Source: DATFVA01 sp963771705 (lineage in GTDB: Bacteria; Bacteroidota; Ignavibacteria; Ignavibacteriales; Ignavibacteriaceae). From it: a stretch of 64,000 nucleotides of DNA. The position numbers and the translations under genes are program-made. Where the stretch lies: the NCBI GenBank assembly GCA_963771705.1, contig CAVYUP010000003.1:234944-298943 (forward strand), given 5' to 3'. Positions within the stretch are counted from its first letter, which is position 1. Every line of letters begins with the position of its first letter. Below, in pieces: positions 29,577 to 38,679 of the stretch. The notes below the pieces were generated by a model. The model saw only the letters and a program-made list of their open reading frames with translations. It was not told where the DNA came from and did not search any database.

Positions 29577-30263
29577 ATGTCATTACATACAGAATCATCC
29601 TTTTCTGAGCCCGAACTCAGTGCTGTAGAAAAATTCTTAAACAAGCTGCTGCCCGACTTTCTCCAAAGGAGGTGGACCTCCGAGGCTTTGCTTGTATGTG
29701 ATCTTAAGGATTTTGTTCCTATGGAACCCAGAGAGGATGTAAAAGTCGTCTGGATTAAAAAAACAGAGGATATATCAAAGGAATTAAATCAGTTTTTCGT
29801 TGGTATCTTAGGCTCTCTATGGTGGTTTGTTTGGCGTAATAGAGTCAGATCCTCTAAATGTTATATAGGTGTTGCTTATTGGGAAAATAAACCGGCTTCA
29901 TATATAATGATTCAGCTTGGCAGAGAAAATCAGGTGAGATATGGGAAAATTATGTGCGATAATTCTTCTTTTGTCGGACCGGCATTCACCGCTTCTTTTG
30001 CCCGCGGCAGGAAAATTTATCCTTATCTTATGTCTGAGGCATTCAAAGTATCAAAGGAATTGGGGTATAAGTATGCGTATGGTTCGGTTAGTTTTGAAAA
30101 TGATTCATCAATTAAAGGAATTGATAGATTTGGCTACTATAAATTCGCAGGTAATTTTTTATTACATAAAAATTTTTTGAAATACAAAATACAGAGGGCA
30201 AAAGTGGTAATTCCTGAAGCAGTGGATTTATCGAAAACGAAATTTTCAAATATTCATCAATAA
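29577..30263 (+). CDS. GNAT-like N-acetyltransferase domain protein
   Basis: 228 residues. The central part resembles a GNAT core: YIGVAYWENKPASYIMIQLG, then FTASFARGRKIYPYLM at the acetyl-CoA loop position and GYKYAYGSVSFENDSSIKG followed by RFGYYKFAG. The substrate is unknown. It is short of any transport signal and follows a second GNAT/FemAB-like gene. The pairing beside glmS and the glycan locus suggests acylation of an amino sugar, which is inference. Confidence 0.55.
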   Translation: MSLHTESSFSEPELSAVEKFLNKLLPDFLQRRWTSEALLVCDLKDFVPMEPREDVKVVWIKKTEDISKELNQFFVGILGSLWWFVWRNRVRSSKCYIGVAYWENKPASYIMIQLGRENQVRYGKIMCDNSSFVGPAFTASFARGRKIYPYLMSEAFKVSKELGYKYAYGSVSFENDSSIKGIDRFGYYKFAGNFLLHKNFLKYKIQRAKVVIPEAVDLSKTKFSNIHQ

Positions 30264-30275
30264 TGAAGGTTTTTA

Positions 30276-30306
30276 TTTGAGTTAATCTAAAAAAACTTTA
30301 TTTTTG
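30276..30306 (+). promoter_or_regulatory. Bacteroidota consensus promoter of tRNA-Phe
   Basis: TTTG at 30276-30279, a 19-base spacer, then TATTTTTG at 30299-30306, matching the -33/-7 consensus TTTG-N19-TAnnTTTG of the Bacteroidota primary sigma factor. The tRNA begins 17 bases after the -7 box, a reasonable leader length. Confidence 0.8.
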
Positions 30307-30323
30307 GACTTCAAAATTTTGAA

Positions 30324-30396
30324 GGGCAGATAGCTCAGTCGGTAGAGCAAAGGACTGAAAATCCTTGTGTCGGCGGTTCGATTCCGTCTCTGCCCA
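30324..30396 (+). tRNA. tRNA-Phe (anticodon GAA)
   Basis: Seven-base acceptor arms GGGCAGA / TCTGCCC, D-arm GCTCAGTCGGTAGAGC, anticodon loop CTGAAAA with GAA, T-loop GGTTCGATTCC, discriminator A. The CCA end is not encoded. A strong terminator follows. Confidence 0.97.
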
Positions 30397-30404
30397 CCTT
30401 TATT

Positions 30405-30432
30405 AAAGGCGATTTCAGGATCGCCTTTTTTA
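30405..30432 (+). terminator. Rho-independent terminator after tRNA-Phe
   Basis: Perfect nine-base stem AAAGGCGAT / ATCGCCTTT with a six-base loop, followed by a T-run. Confidence 0.9.
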
Positions 30433-30756
30433 TTTCTGCAGAACTCAGCCTTTGAAACCCCCTGATATAAATCTTTCTGCTTGAAGTCATTTGAAGGTGA
30501 GTGCTCTTACTGGTACTCCTGAAATTTGTTTATAGTATTGCTATTTTAACAGGGATGGTTAGAACTGGTAAGCTTTTCGTCAACAACATTGCCGGATAAC
30601 CTGCCTTCCGGGTCACTTTGTAATTAAGAGAATTTGAATAAGTTACCTGTTATTGAAAAAAAACGGAGTTAAAGAAGTATTTTTTAGATGGTCGGCCCGC
30701 TTCAGGGTGCTTCCCGAGATAAAATATCCTTTTGTAAAAGTTAATTGAGGAAAAGT
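30433..30756. other. Gene-free leader of the M3 peptidase gene
   Basis: 324 bases between the tRNA terminator and the peptidase start. No open frame with a ribosome-binding site, no RNA gene and no clear promoter consensus were seen. It presumably holds the peptidase promoter. Confidence 0.4.
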
Positions 30757-32904
30757 ATGATCCCGAACAACAAAATCTTAATGGTTTTTTTGCTTACAAT
30801 AATTTTTATGTCAGCAAATTTCGCACAAGAATATAATAAAATGGAGAAAGATAGTATTAAAAGCGATACAACTTCACAGAACCCGTTCCTTATTGTTAGT
30901 ACGCTTCCTTTCCAGGCCCCTCAGTTTGATCAGATACACGATTATGATTATAAACCCGCGCTGGAAGAAGGAATGAAACAGCAGCTTGAGGAGATTCAGA
31001 AAATAGCAGATAACCCTGCTCCGCCTACATTTGATAATACTCTGGTCGCAATGGAAAAAAGCGGCCAGCTTTTACATAGGGTATCTTTGGTTTTTAACGC
31101 AATTACCAGTGCCAATACCAACCCGGCTCTTCAGAAGGTTCAGGAGGAAGAGGCATCAAAACTGGCTGCACATCACGATGCTATCTTTTTGAACCCGAAG
31201 TTGTTTGAAAGGGTTAAAATAATTTATCAGAAACGTGATGAGCTGAAGCTTGATAATGAATCAAAGAAACTTGTTGAATATTATTATGATGAGTTTGTCC
31301 ACGCCGGGGCTAAGTTGTCACCCGGGGATAAAGATAAGCTTAAAAAGATGAATGAGGAAGAAGCTACCCTGATTGCTAAGTTTGTTAACAAACTTCTCGG
31401 GTCTACTAAGGAGGGCGCTCTTGTTGTAAATGATGAGTCCGAACTTAAAGGTATGACTTCTGGAGAAATAGAAGCCGCCCGTCAGGCTGCCGAAGATAGA
31501 GGACTTTCCGGTAAGTGGCTTATTACCTTGCAGAATACTACCCAGCAGCCGGCTCTTCAGTCGCTGGAGAATAGAGATGTAAGGGAAAAACTTTTTAATA
31601 ATTCCTGGAACCGCGCTGAGAAGAATGACTCGAATGATACCAGGCAGGTAATTGAACGTATAGCAAAGATACGTGCTGATAAAGCCAGCCTGCTGGGATT
31701 TTCTAATTATGCCGGATGGGTGCTTGAGAATCAGATGGCCAAAACCCCCCAAAGAGTTCAGGAGTTTCTCGATAAACTTGTTCCTGCTACTATCAGAAGT
31801 GAGCAGAAAGAGGCTGAAGATCTCCAGTCTTTTATCGATCAATCCGGTGCAAATATTAAACTGCAGCCATGGGACTGGAACTATTATGCAGAAAAACTTC
31901 GCAGGCAGCGTTTTAAATTGGATGAAGATGAAATTAGATCCTATTTTGTCCTCGATAATGTTCTGGAAAAAGGTGTTTTCTTTGCCGCTCACCAGCTGTA
32001 TGGCATTACTTTTAAAGAGGTTCATAATTATCCCGTGTACCAGAAAGATGTTAGGGTTTTTGAGGTGTATGATAAGGACGGCTCTCCTCTGGCCCTTTTC
32101 TACGGAGATTACTTCAAACGGGATAATAAATCAGGCGGCGCCTGGATGGATAATTTCGTCGTTCAGTCGAAGCTCCTAGGTACTAAACCGGTTGTTTTTA
32201 ATGTTACTAACTTTGTTAAACCTGCTCCCGGCAAGCCGGCTCTGCTGAGTTATGATGATGTTACAACTTTGTTCCACGAATTCGGCCATGCTCTGCACGG
32301 TATTTTTGCAAATCAGGAATATCCAGGCCTTTCCGGTACAAATGTACCGCGCGATTTCGTCGAATTTCCCTCGCAGTTTAATGAACATTGGGCCCTCTAC
32401 CCCGAGGTTCTTCAGAATTACGCTTTGAACTATAAGACCGGTAAACCGATACCCCAGGAACTTGTGGATAAGATCATAAAGGCGAATCTCTTCAACCAGG
32501 GATATGATTTTACAGAGATTGTTGAGGCCGCGGATCTCGATATGGCCTGGCATACGCTTGCCTCCTCTCTGCCTGAACAGAATTCAGATGAATTCGAAAC
32601 TGCCAGCTTAAAGAAAGACAGCCTTTCTTTTCAGGCTGTTCCTCCGAGATACAGATCTAGCTATTTTATGCATATATGGGGGAATGGCTATGCGGCGGGT
32701 TATTATGCTTACCTCTGGTCGGAAATGCTCGATGACGATGCTTATAAGTGGTTTGAAGATAACGGAGGTTTAACCCGTAAGAACGGCGATCGTTTCCGTG
32801 AGATGATCCTTTCTCGTGGAGCTACGGCGGATTATAATGAAATATACCGTGAGTTTACCGGGCATGATCCCAGGATTGAGCCTATGCTGAAGGATAGGGG
32901 ATAA
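30757..32904 (+). CDS. M3-family metallopeptidase (peptidyl-dipeptidase Dcp / oligopeptidase-like)
   Basis: 715 residues from the ATG at 30757, which has GAGG seven bases upstream; a TTG four codons earlier is rejected. The signal peptide ends SANFAQ. The zinc site is HEFGHALHG, with a downstream Glu in the FVEFPSQFNEHWAL region; YAAGYYAYLWSEMLDDDAY and GHDPRIEPMLKDRG close the domain as in Bacteroidota Dcp. It cleaves short peptides, probably in the periplasm. A transposase remnant begins at its stop codon, but the C-terminus looks complete. Confidence 0.9.
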   Translation: MIPNNKILMVFLLTIIFMSANFAQEYNKMEKDSIKSDTTSQNPFLIVSTLPFQAPQFDQIHDYDYKPALEEGMKQQLEEIQKIADNPAPPTFDNTLVAMEKSGQLLHRVSLVFNAITSANTNPALQKVQEEEASKLAAHHDAIFLNPKLFERVKIIYQKRDELKLDNESKKLVEYYYDEFVHAGAKLSPGDKDKLKKMNEEEATLIAKFVNKLLGSTKEGALVVNDESELKGMTSGEIEAARQAAEDRGLSGKWLITLQNTTQQPALQSLENRDVREKLFNNSWNRAEKNDSNDTRQVIERIAKIRADKASLLGFSNYAGWVLENQMAKTPQRVQEFLDKLVPATIRSEQKEAEDLQSFIDQSGANIKLQPWDWNYYAEKLRRQRFKLDEDEIRSYFVLDNVLEKGVFFAAHQLYGITFKEVHNYPVYQKDVRVFEVYDKDGSPLALFYGDYFKRDNKSGGAWMDNFVVQSKLLGTKPVVFNVTNFVKPAPGKPALLSYDDVTTLFHEFGHALHGIFANQEYPGLSGTNVPRDFVEFPSQFNEHWALYPEVLQNYALNYKTGKPIPQELVDKIIKANLFNQGYDFTEIVEAADLDMAWHTLASSLPEQNSDEFETASLKKDSLSFQAVPPRYRSSYFMHIWGNGYAAGYYAYLWSEMLDDDAYKWFEDNGGLTRKNGDRFREMILSRGATADYNEIYREFTGHDPRIEPMLKDRG

Positions 32905-33772
32905 ATAATACTGCAAACCTTCGGTTATAGTCTTCAATAAAGCTCTTCTGAAGGAACTTATTTGCCTCAGCTATATTCGATATACCCTTCTGCCGTAATG
33001 CCTTTATCAGACGATCCTGAAGTGTACGGTTTACTCTCTCTACTCTTCCTTTGCCCTGAGCAGATTTGGCGTATATTGTCATTACATCCAGTTCCTTCAT
33101 TGCCCGTCCAAAGTCAGTCAGGTTGTATTCACCCCTGTAAACATTGTATCTGTCGGTGTATATGCTTCTTGGTATGCCGTATTTTTTTGCATATTCCCAG
33201 AGTGTCCACAGAACATCCTGGCTGTTCTCTGATACTGCAAACTTCAGGTAAACTCTTCCTGTTGCATCATCAACTGCGTTGAGCAGACAGCACTCTGCTC
33301 CTCTGCCTTCAAACCAGTCGTGATGACTGCCGTCAAACTGCAGCAGTTCTCCAAAGCAGTTTCTCCTTGGCCGCTTCTTTCTGTGAGGTCTTTTCTTTCT
33401 CATTGAGGTCGTTATCGATTGCTCTCTGAGCCATCTTCTTATTGTTTCGTGATCTACCAGGATCTTATGGTTCTCAATCAGCTGTTCTGTGAAGAGAGTT
33501 GGTCCGTAATCGTCATAATGTGCCTTATAGAGCCCGATGACTCTTATTCTTAAATCTTTCGGATATCCACGATTGGATTTTCTGCCTCTGAGTTTATGGA
33601 TTATCCCTTTGCTGCCTTCCTCCCTTATTTTCTTCAGTACCCGGTAGGTCTGCCGCTGACTTATTCCCATCAAATCTGCCCCCTCATCTACCCGAAGCTC
33701 TTTTTTCTCTATCTGCTTTATGATCTGCAGTCTGTCCAGTTCTTTTTGACTCATTGCCAGTATCCCTTCCAT
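32882..33772 (-). pseudogene. ISNCY-type transposase, truncated at the C-terminus
   Basis: 296 residues. N-terminal helix-turn-helix (LMGISQRQTYRVLKKI, then a KLRGRKSNRGYPKD linker) and an rve-type DDE integrase core (LLQFDGSHHDWFEGRG with the first Asp; YTDRYNVYRGEY; GKGRVERVNRTLQDRL with the Glu). The family normally continues after DYNRRFAV for more than 50 further residues; here the frame runs directly into the reverse complement of the M3 peptidase gene end and stops at once. So the element was cut, or landed, exactly at the peptidase stop. Probably inactive. Confidence 0.8.
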
Positions 33773-33870
33773 CTAGAGCTCTCCTCTGTTTTGAGAACCC
33801 TAAATATCTTCTATTTTTTACTGACATTTCTATCGAGTCGAATTACTGACATTCTTAACGAGTCATTACA
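32905..33870 (-). mobile_element. Remnant insertion sequence (ISNCY-like), one end preserved
   Basis: The intact end is at about 33870: read on the minus strand it starts TGTAATGACTCG and carries two 22-bp direct repeats before the transposase gene. The other end, past the transposase 3' end, is missing, and no matching inverted copy of TGTAATGACTCG was seen near 32905. Exact boundaries are inferred. Confidence 0.6.
33818..33864. repeat. Two 22-bp direct repeats at the IS end
   Basis: Copies at 33818-33839 and 33843-33864, 25 bases apart, 19 of 22 positions identical. Each begins TTACTGACATT and ends CGAGTC. Repeated end-sites of this type are usual transposase binding sites. Confidence 0.75.
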
Positions 33871-33958
33871 ATTGGATTAGATATTTTAATTTCTTGTTGC
33901 ATTTCTCAACATAAATGTGGAAATTGAAATATTATCATCCATTATTTCAGGGATTACA

Positions 33959-34120
33959 ATGGAAGAGCATTGCGGTAACGATAAATACGATAAGTGCGTG
34001 GTATGCGATTCCTATGAAGACTGCGTGCACAGGAATTATATAGAAGAGGGACGACATACTTATGTCATCCCCGTGGTCTTCTTTCTTATCCTTTTTACAA
34101 TTTATTTTTTTCTTACCTGA
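33959..34120 (+). CDS. Small Cys-rich single-pass membrane protein
   Basis: 53 residues from the ATG at 33959. The N-terminal half has four cysteines (EEHCGNDKYDKCVVCDSYED, then DCVHRN), possibly metal-binding, and a C-terminal membrane helix (VIPVVFFLILFTIYFFLT). A GTG at 33917 could extend it by 14 residues, but that part looks non-coding. It ends 6 bases before a convergent thioredoxin gene. Function unknown; another zinc-ribbon plus membrane-helix protein lies about 540 bases downstream. Confidence 0.5.
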   Translation: MEEHCGNDKYDKCVVCDSYEDCVHRNYIEEGRHTYVIPVVFFLILFTIYFFLT

Positions 34121-34126
34121 GTTCTG

Positions 34127-34594
34127 TCAGGAGTGCGCTATATACTGTTTTAACTGCTGAATATAATTTTTAACGCCCCCCTCTATGTATCCGGTCTTTA
34201 AAAGTCCGTGACCGTTCTTGTCCAGAAGAATTATAGTAGGGAATCCCTCAACTCCGTAAAGGTCAGCCATCTGCTGATTATAGTATTTTATGGCATTCGA
34301 CTGTTCAATATTCCTCGGGAAGTCAATTTTTACAAGGACAAGGTTCTTTTCAGCAAAATCTTCAAATTCGCTCTTTGAGAACACTTCGTCGCTCAGTCTC
34401 TTGCACCATATACACCAGTCGGAACCTGTAAAATTAATAAGTACTGTCTTATTTTCTTTTTTTGCCTGGGCCAGCGCGTCGTTAATGTCTGTTTTCCAGT
34501 TCAGGGAGTCGCTGGTGCCGCTTTTACTGCAGCCGGCAAACATCAGCAGAAATATGACTGGGAGTACGATAATTTTTTTCACTTTATTCTCCAT
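34127..34594 (-). CDS. Thioredoxin-fold lipoprotein
   Basis: 155 residues. Signal peptide with lipobox LLMFAGC, then a thioredoxin-like domain with active site WCIWC (GSDWCIWCKRLSDEVF), the cis-Pro region (VEGFPTIILLDKNG) and a C-terminal helix. It resembles the Thioredoxin_7/DUF255-like group used for periplasmic thiol redox or cytochrome maturation. A GTG at 34582 (VKKIIVL) has GGAG six bases upstream and may be the real start. The partner is unknown. Confidence 0.85.
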   Translation of the reverse strand: MENKVKKIIVLPVIFLLMFAGCSKSGTSDSLNWKTDINDALAQAKKENKTVLINFTGSDWCIWCKRLSDEVFSKSEFEDFAEKNLVLVKIDFPRNIEQSNAIKYYNQQMADLYGVEGFPTIILLDKNGHGLLKTGYIEGGVKNYIQQLKQYIAHS

Positions 34595-34660
34595 TCCGGA
34601 TTTTTAATAATTTTCATATAATGTGATGGTATTAATTTAAATTAGTTTCAGGAAAAATCT

Positions 34661-34825
34661 TTGCCTAAAAGCAGACAAAAAGAATGCCCCTCCTGCGCAA
34701 TGGAAATTCCAGCGGATTCTGAAGTATGTCCCGTCTGCGGATATGAATTTCCCCGGAATAACAGGTTTTTCAGCATAATAGTAATAATAATGTTGATCCT
34801 CATTCTGCTCTATTTTGTTATTTAG
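34661..34825 (+). CDS. Zinc-ribbon plus membrane-helix microprotein
   Basis: 54 residues from a TTG start with AGGA eight bases upstream. Two CxxC pairs (ECPSCAMEIPADSEVCPVCG) form a classic short zinc ribbon, followed by YEFPRNN and one membrane helix (FFSIIVIIMLILILLYFVI). No function is assigned; similar zinc-ribbon/TM microproteins are common and uncharacterised. It is divergent from the thioredoxin gene and precedes purC by 71 bases. Confidence 0.65.
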   Translation: MPKSRQKECPSCAMEIPADSEVCPVCGYEFPRNNRFFSIIVIIMLILILLYFVI

Positions 34826-34896
34826 AAGGTTTCCGGTTCTTATTTATTGTATTATCATCCGGTCATAATTATATTTGCTAACAAACTTCGAGGCCT

Positions 34897-35805
34897 ATGA
34901 ACTCCAGAGTAATACTTCAGACAGATTTACCCGGCTTGAATCTTGTTAAAAAAGGAAAAGTCAGAGATATTTACGATGTGGGAGATTATTACCTTATCGT
35001 ATCAACAGACCGCCTCTCTGCCTTCGATGTTATCATGCAGCAGGGTATTCCTTATAAGGGAAAGGTGCTTACAAAGATATCAGAATTCTGGTTCGATTTT
35101 TCACGCGATATAATCAGAAATCACCTGGTGTCTGCTTCAGTAGATGACTTCCCCCCTTCCTGCAGAGATTATCGGGATGAGCTGGAAGGACGCTCCATGC
35201 TCGTTAATAAGGCCGATGTGATCCCTATTGAATGTATCGTTAGAGGCTATCTCTCCGGCTCCGGCTGGAACGATTATCAATCTTCCGGGAAGATATCGGG
35301 AATTACCCTGCCTGAGGGACTAAAGGAATCAGAAAAGCTCCCCGAGCCTCTCTTTACACCATCAACAAAAGCGGAACTGGGAACTCACGACGAAAATATT
35401 TCTGCCGATGAGGCGGTTAAGATTGCTGGTGAGGAAACTATAAATAAAATTAAATCAGCGGCGCTCAATATCTATAACGCTGCGTCTCACTATGCCCTGG
35501 AAAGAGGAATCATAATAGCTGATACTAAAATGGAGTTCGGAATTATCAATGGTCAGCTGATCCTTGTTGATGAGCTTCTAACCCCTGATTCTTCAAGGTT
35601 CTGGCCTGTTGAAAAGTATGAAAAAGGAAGAGCACAGGAAAGTTACGATAAACAATTTGTACGCGATTATCTCCTGTCGGTAAATTTTAATAAGAAACCT
35701 CCGGCTCCTGTTTTACCCGATGAAATTATAACCGGAACCAGCGAAAAATACCTGGAGGTGCTTTATAAACTGACAGGGAAGAGCATGGAAAAAACTGCTG
35801 AATAA
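34897..35805 (+). CDS. purC: Phosphoribosylaminoimidazole-succinocarboxamide synthase (SAICAR synthetase)
   Basis: 302 residues, the long ADE1-like form. Motifs: KGKVRDIYDVGDYYLIVSTD, RLSAFDVIMQQGIPYKGKVL, PIECIVRGYLSGSGW, GIIIADTKMEFG and LTPDSSRFWP. It condenses CAIR with aspartate using ATP in purine synthesis. It stops one base before pgsA starts, heading a run of same-strand housekeeping genes. Confidence 0.96.
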   Translation: MNSRVILQTDLPGLNLVKKGKVRDIYDVGDYYLIVSTDRLSAFDVIMQQGIPYKGKVLTKISEFWFDFSRDIIRNHLVSASVDDFPPSCRDYRDELEGRSMLVNKADVIPIECIVRGYLSGSGWNDYQSSGKISGITLPEGLKESEKLPEPLFTPSTKAELGTHDENISADEAVKIAGEETINKIKSAALNIYNAASHYALERGIIIADTKMEFGIINGQLILVDELLTPDSSRFWPVEKYEKGRAQESYDKQFVRDYLLSVNFNKKPPAPVLPDEIITGTSEKYLEVLYKLTGKSMEKTAE

Positions 35806-36402
35806 ATGGTACTTCCAAATCAATTAACAATACTTAGAATTATTCTAACTCCTGTATTTCTGTTTTTCTTCCTTTCCGGCAATCCTCTGTTCAAATTGAT
35901 TTCCCTGGGAATTTTCATAGTCGCGGCGCTTACCGACTGGTACGACGGCTGGCTGGCAAGAAAGTTTAACTATATTACTAACTGGGGGAAATTCTGGGAT
36001 CCTCTTGCCGATAAAATTTTAACTTCCTCCGCTTTTATCGGTTTTGTTATTCTCCGCATAATCCCTCTCTGGATGGTGCTTGTTATTATTCTGCGCGACC
36101 TCGTTATTACAACGTTAAGAGCTTATGCGGATTATAAGGATTTTTCCTTTCCCACCAGCTACTATGCAAAATGGAAAACGGCTATTCAGATGACGTTCCT
36201 GTATTATCTATTAATTGCTTATGTCGGGATGACTTCTGCCTCTCAGTTTATTGGCGGCGAAGAGATATTTGTTATTTTAATGAATAAAACCTTCGTTTAT
36301 GTAAGTATGCTTATTATTACCGCTATAACGTTTCACTCGGGCATAACATATATTTATAAAAACAGGCGCCTTATAAAGGAATTATTCAACAGTGCGGCTT
36401 AA
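35806..36402 (+). CDS. pgsA: CDP-diacylglycerol-glycerol-3-phosphate 3-phosphatidyltransferase
   Basis: 198 residues with several membrane helices. The CDP-alcohol phosphotransferase signature D-G-x2-A-R-x8-G-x3-D-x3-D is seen as TDWYDGWLARKF, then WGKFWDPLADKI. It makes phosphatidylglycerol phosphate at the inner membrane. The next gene is the matching phosphatase, overlapping by 11 bases, so the pair encodes the two steps to phosphatidylglycerol. Confidence 0.95.
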   Translation: MVLPNQLTILRIILTPVFLFFFLSGNPLFKLISLGIFIVAALTDWYDGWLARKFNYITNWGKFWDPLADKILTSSAFIGFVILRIIPLWMVLVIILRDLVITTLRAYADYKDFSFPTSYYAKWKTAIQMTFLYYLLIAYVGMTSASQFIGGEEIFVILMNKTFVYVSMLIITAITFHSGITYIYKNRRLIKELFNSAA

Positions 36403-36850
36403 CTTCGTTAATAAACTTCTCGGCTCGGGATTTTATTCCGGCTATGTCCCTTTCGCAAGCGGAACTTTTGGCAGCCTTGCCGGATTAATTATATATTATA
36501 TCCCCGGGTTTGAAAATCCCGCCATTCTCATTCCCGCAATTATTCTCTTTGGTTTTTATGGTGTTTACGTAGGGACGGAGTTTGAGAAGTTTTATGGTAA
36601 GGATCCTGCCGAGTGTACAATCGATGAGGTTGTAGGTATGTGGATCTCACTGCTTTTTTTACCGAAAGTTCTCTGGGTTTCGCTGGTGGTTTTCCTTTTG
36701 TGGCGCCTCTTTGATATTGTTAAACCTTTCCCGGCAAGAAGCCTGGAAAAGCTCGAGGGGGGACTAGGAATAATGATGGATGATATTGTCAGCAGTATTT
36801 ATGTTTTATTACTGGTACATCTTTTTATATTAATTTATGGTTTTGTTTAA
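36392..36850 (+). CDS. pgpA: Phosphatidylglycerophosphatase A
   Basis: 152 residues, GTG start inside the end of pgsA. PgpA signatures: GSGFYSGYVPFASGTFGSLA near the N-terminus, ECTIDEVVGMWISLLFLP, RLFDIVKPFPARSLE and GGLGIMMDDIVSSIY. It dephosphorylates phosphatidylglycerol phosphate. Translational coupling with pgsA is likely. Confidence 0.93.
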   Translation: MRLNFVNKLLGSGFYSGYVPFASGTFGSLAGLIIYYIPGFENPAILIPAIILFGFYGVYVGTEFEKFYGKDPAECTIDEVVGMWISLLFLPKVLWVSLVVFLLWRLFDIVKPFPARSLEKLEGGLGIMMDDIVSSIYVLLLVHLFILIYGFV

Positions 36851-36874
36851 TAATAAAAACTGAAAGTTTACGGA

Positions 36875-38128
36875 ATGAACGCTCAAATTATTACAGTCGG
36901 CGATGAAATTCTGATAGGTCAGGTTCTTAATACCAATGCTGCCTTCATAGGGGGCGAGCTTATTGAAAATAATATAAATGTAGGCAGAACATCTGTTGTA
37001 GGCGATACCGAATCTGCTATTGTAAGCGAGTTCGGCAGGGCCTGGGAAGAGAATGATTTGGTGGTTGTTACGGGGGGACTCGGTCCTACTCACGATGATA
37101 TTACCCGTAAATGTATTGTTAATTTCTTTAATACTGAGCTTGTCAGGAATACAGAGGTTCTGGAGGATATTAAGTCCCTTTTTAGAAAACGCGGCAGAAA
37201 AATCAGTAAGGTTAATGAGGGACAGGCACTTGTTCCAAAGATTGCAAACGTTATTAGAAATTCTCTTGGTACTGCTCCCGGAATATGGATTGAAAAGGAA
37301 GATAAAATATTTGTAGCAATGCCTGGTGTTCCGTTTGAGATGAAGGAGATGATGGCCTCATATGTAATCCCTGCTCTTAAGGAAAAAATGGGCGAACCCG
37401 AAATCATTACGGTTAGAAAAACTCTCCTTTCTACGGGTATAGCCGAGTCAACTTTATTTGAACGGCTGGGTGATCTTAATGAACTCCTCGGCGATTCAAA
37501 ACTGGCTTTTCTCCCCAGTCAGTTCGGTGTGCGGATGAGGGTAACTTCAGCCGCAGGGTCGGAGGAGGAGGCCGGTAATAAGATAACTGAGATTGAGCAG
37601 AAGATAAGAAGCAAAGCAGGCCGCTATATCTATGGAAAGGAAGATGAACTCCTTGAAGGAGTGATCGGGAAAATATTGAAGGAACGCGGATTGTCCCTTG
37701 CGGTTGCGGAATCATGCACCGGCGGCCTGGTCTCGGATATGCTTACCAATATAGGCGGAAGCAGCGATTATTTCGAGAGGGGTATCGTTTCTTACAGTAA
37801 CGCGGCCAAGGTTGAGATACTCAAAGTAAATGAGGATATGATAGCCGAAAACGGGGCCGTCAGTATTGAGGTTGCCCGCCAGATGGCTGAGGGTGTTAAA
37901 TCTATCAGCGGAACTGATCTTGGACTTTCTACTACGGGTATTATGGGTCCAACCGGCGCTACTGCTGATAAACCGGTCGGCCTTGTATTCATCGGCATCT
38001 GCGATGAAAAGGTGTGTACGGCAAAGGAATTTCAGTTTGGGGATGACAGGTTATTGAACAAACAGCGGGCGGCACAGGCGGCGCTCGATATGCTTCGCAG
38101 GCATCTCCTCGGGATATCAGATGACTAG
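36875..38128 (+). CDS. cinA: CinA family protein (NMN deamidase / competence-damage inducible)
   Basis: 417 residues. The N-terminal molybdopterin-binding-like domain (MNAQIITVGDEILIGQVLNT, VVTGGLGPTHDDITR) and C-terminal NMN amidohydrolase domain (LAVAESCTGGLVSDMLTNIG, STTGIMGPTGATADKPVG) are both complete. The C-terminal domain recycles nicotinamide mononucleotide; in many bacteria the gene is linked to recA, as here two genes later. Confidence 0.93.
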   Translation: MNAQIITVGDEILIGQVLNTNAAFIGGELIENNINVGRTSVVGDTESAIVSEFGRAWEENDLVVVTGGLGPTHDDITRKCIVNFFNTELVRNTEVLEDIKSLFRKRGRKISKVNEGQALVPKIANVIRNSLGTAPGIWIEKEDKIFVAMPGVPFEMKEMMASYVIPALKEKMGEPEIITVRKTLLSTGIAESTLFERLGDLNELLGDSKLAFLPSQFGVRMRVTSAAGSEEEAGNKITEIEQKIRSKAGRYIYGKEDELLEGVIGKILKERGLSLAVAESCTGGLVSDMLTNIGGSSDYFERGIVSYSNAAKVEILKVNEDMIAENGAVSIEVARQMAEGVKSISGTDLGLSTTGIMGPTGATADKPVGLVFIGICDEKVCTAKEFQFGDDRLLNKQRAAQAALDMLRRHLLGISDD

Positions 38129-38669
38129 GCTCTTTGTTGCGCTGGAAATTCCCGAAAATATTAAGGAGAAGATTAAAGAACTTAGAGAGGAAGCTGCCGG
38201 TGATAATTCAGATATTAGATGGGAGCCGTTCGGTAAGCTTCATTTAACTCTTAAGTTCATCGGAGATGTTGAGGATGAACTGGTTGAACCAATCGCTGAT
38301 GCTTTAAGTTTTCTTGAAGAATATAAATGTATTAATTGCCGGCTTACAAAATTTGGATTTTTTCTCAGGCGCGGCGTCCCTCAGATCCTGTGGCTCGGAT
38401 TATCGGTTGATGAAATTTTATTTACAATAGTTGAGCAGTTAAACGATAAATTATCTAAATTTGGTGTGGCGGTAGAGGGTAGAAAGTATAAACCGCATTT
38501 AACCCTTCTTAGGATTAAAAAAAGATTCCCGGAACAGCTGATTACCAAATTCAATAGCTTTATAATTCCGGAGATAAGTTTTAATTCAGATAGTATTTTA
38601 CTCGTTAAAAGTGAATTACTCCCTGAATCATCTAAATATACCGTAATCAAAAAGTTTAAATTAAATTGA
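38121..38669 (+). CDS. thpR: RNA 2',3'-cyclic phosphodiesterase
   Basis: 182 residues, 2H phosphoesterase family. The two catalytic HxT motifs are HLTLKFIGDV and HLTLLRIKKR, with the opening RLFVALEIPENIKEKI. It overlaps cinA by 8 bases and is 10 bases before recA, in the frequent cinA-thpR-recA order. Confidence 0.92.
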   Translation: MTRLFVALEIPENIKEKIKELREEAAGDNSDIRWEPFGKLHLTLKFIGDVEDELVEPIADALSFLEEYKCINCRLTKFGFFLRRGVPQILWLGLSVDEILFTIVEQLNDKLSKFGVAVEGRKYKPHLTLLRIKKRFPEQLITKFNSFIIPEISFNSDSILLVKSELLPESSKYTVIKKFKLN

Positions 38670-38679
38670 CGGAGGAAAA

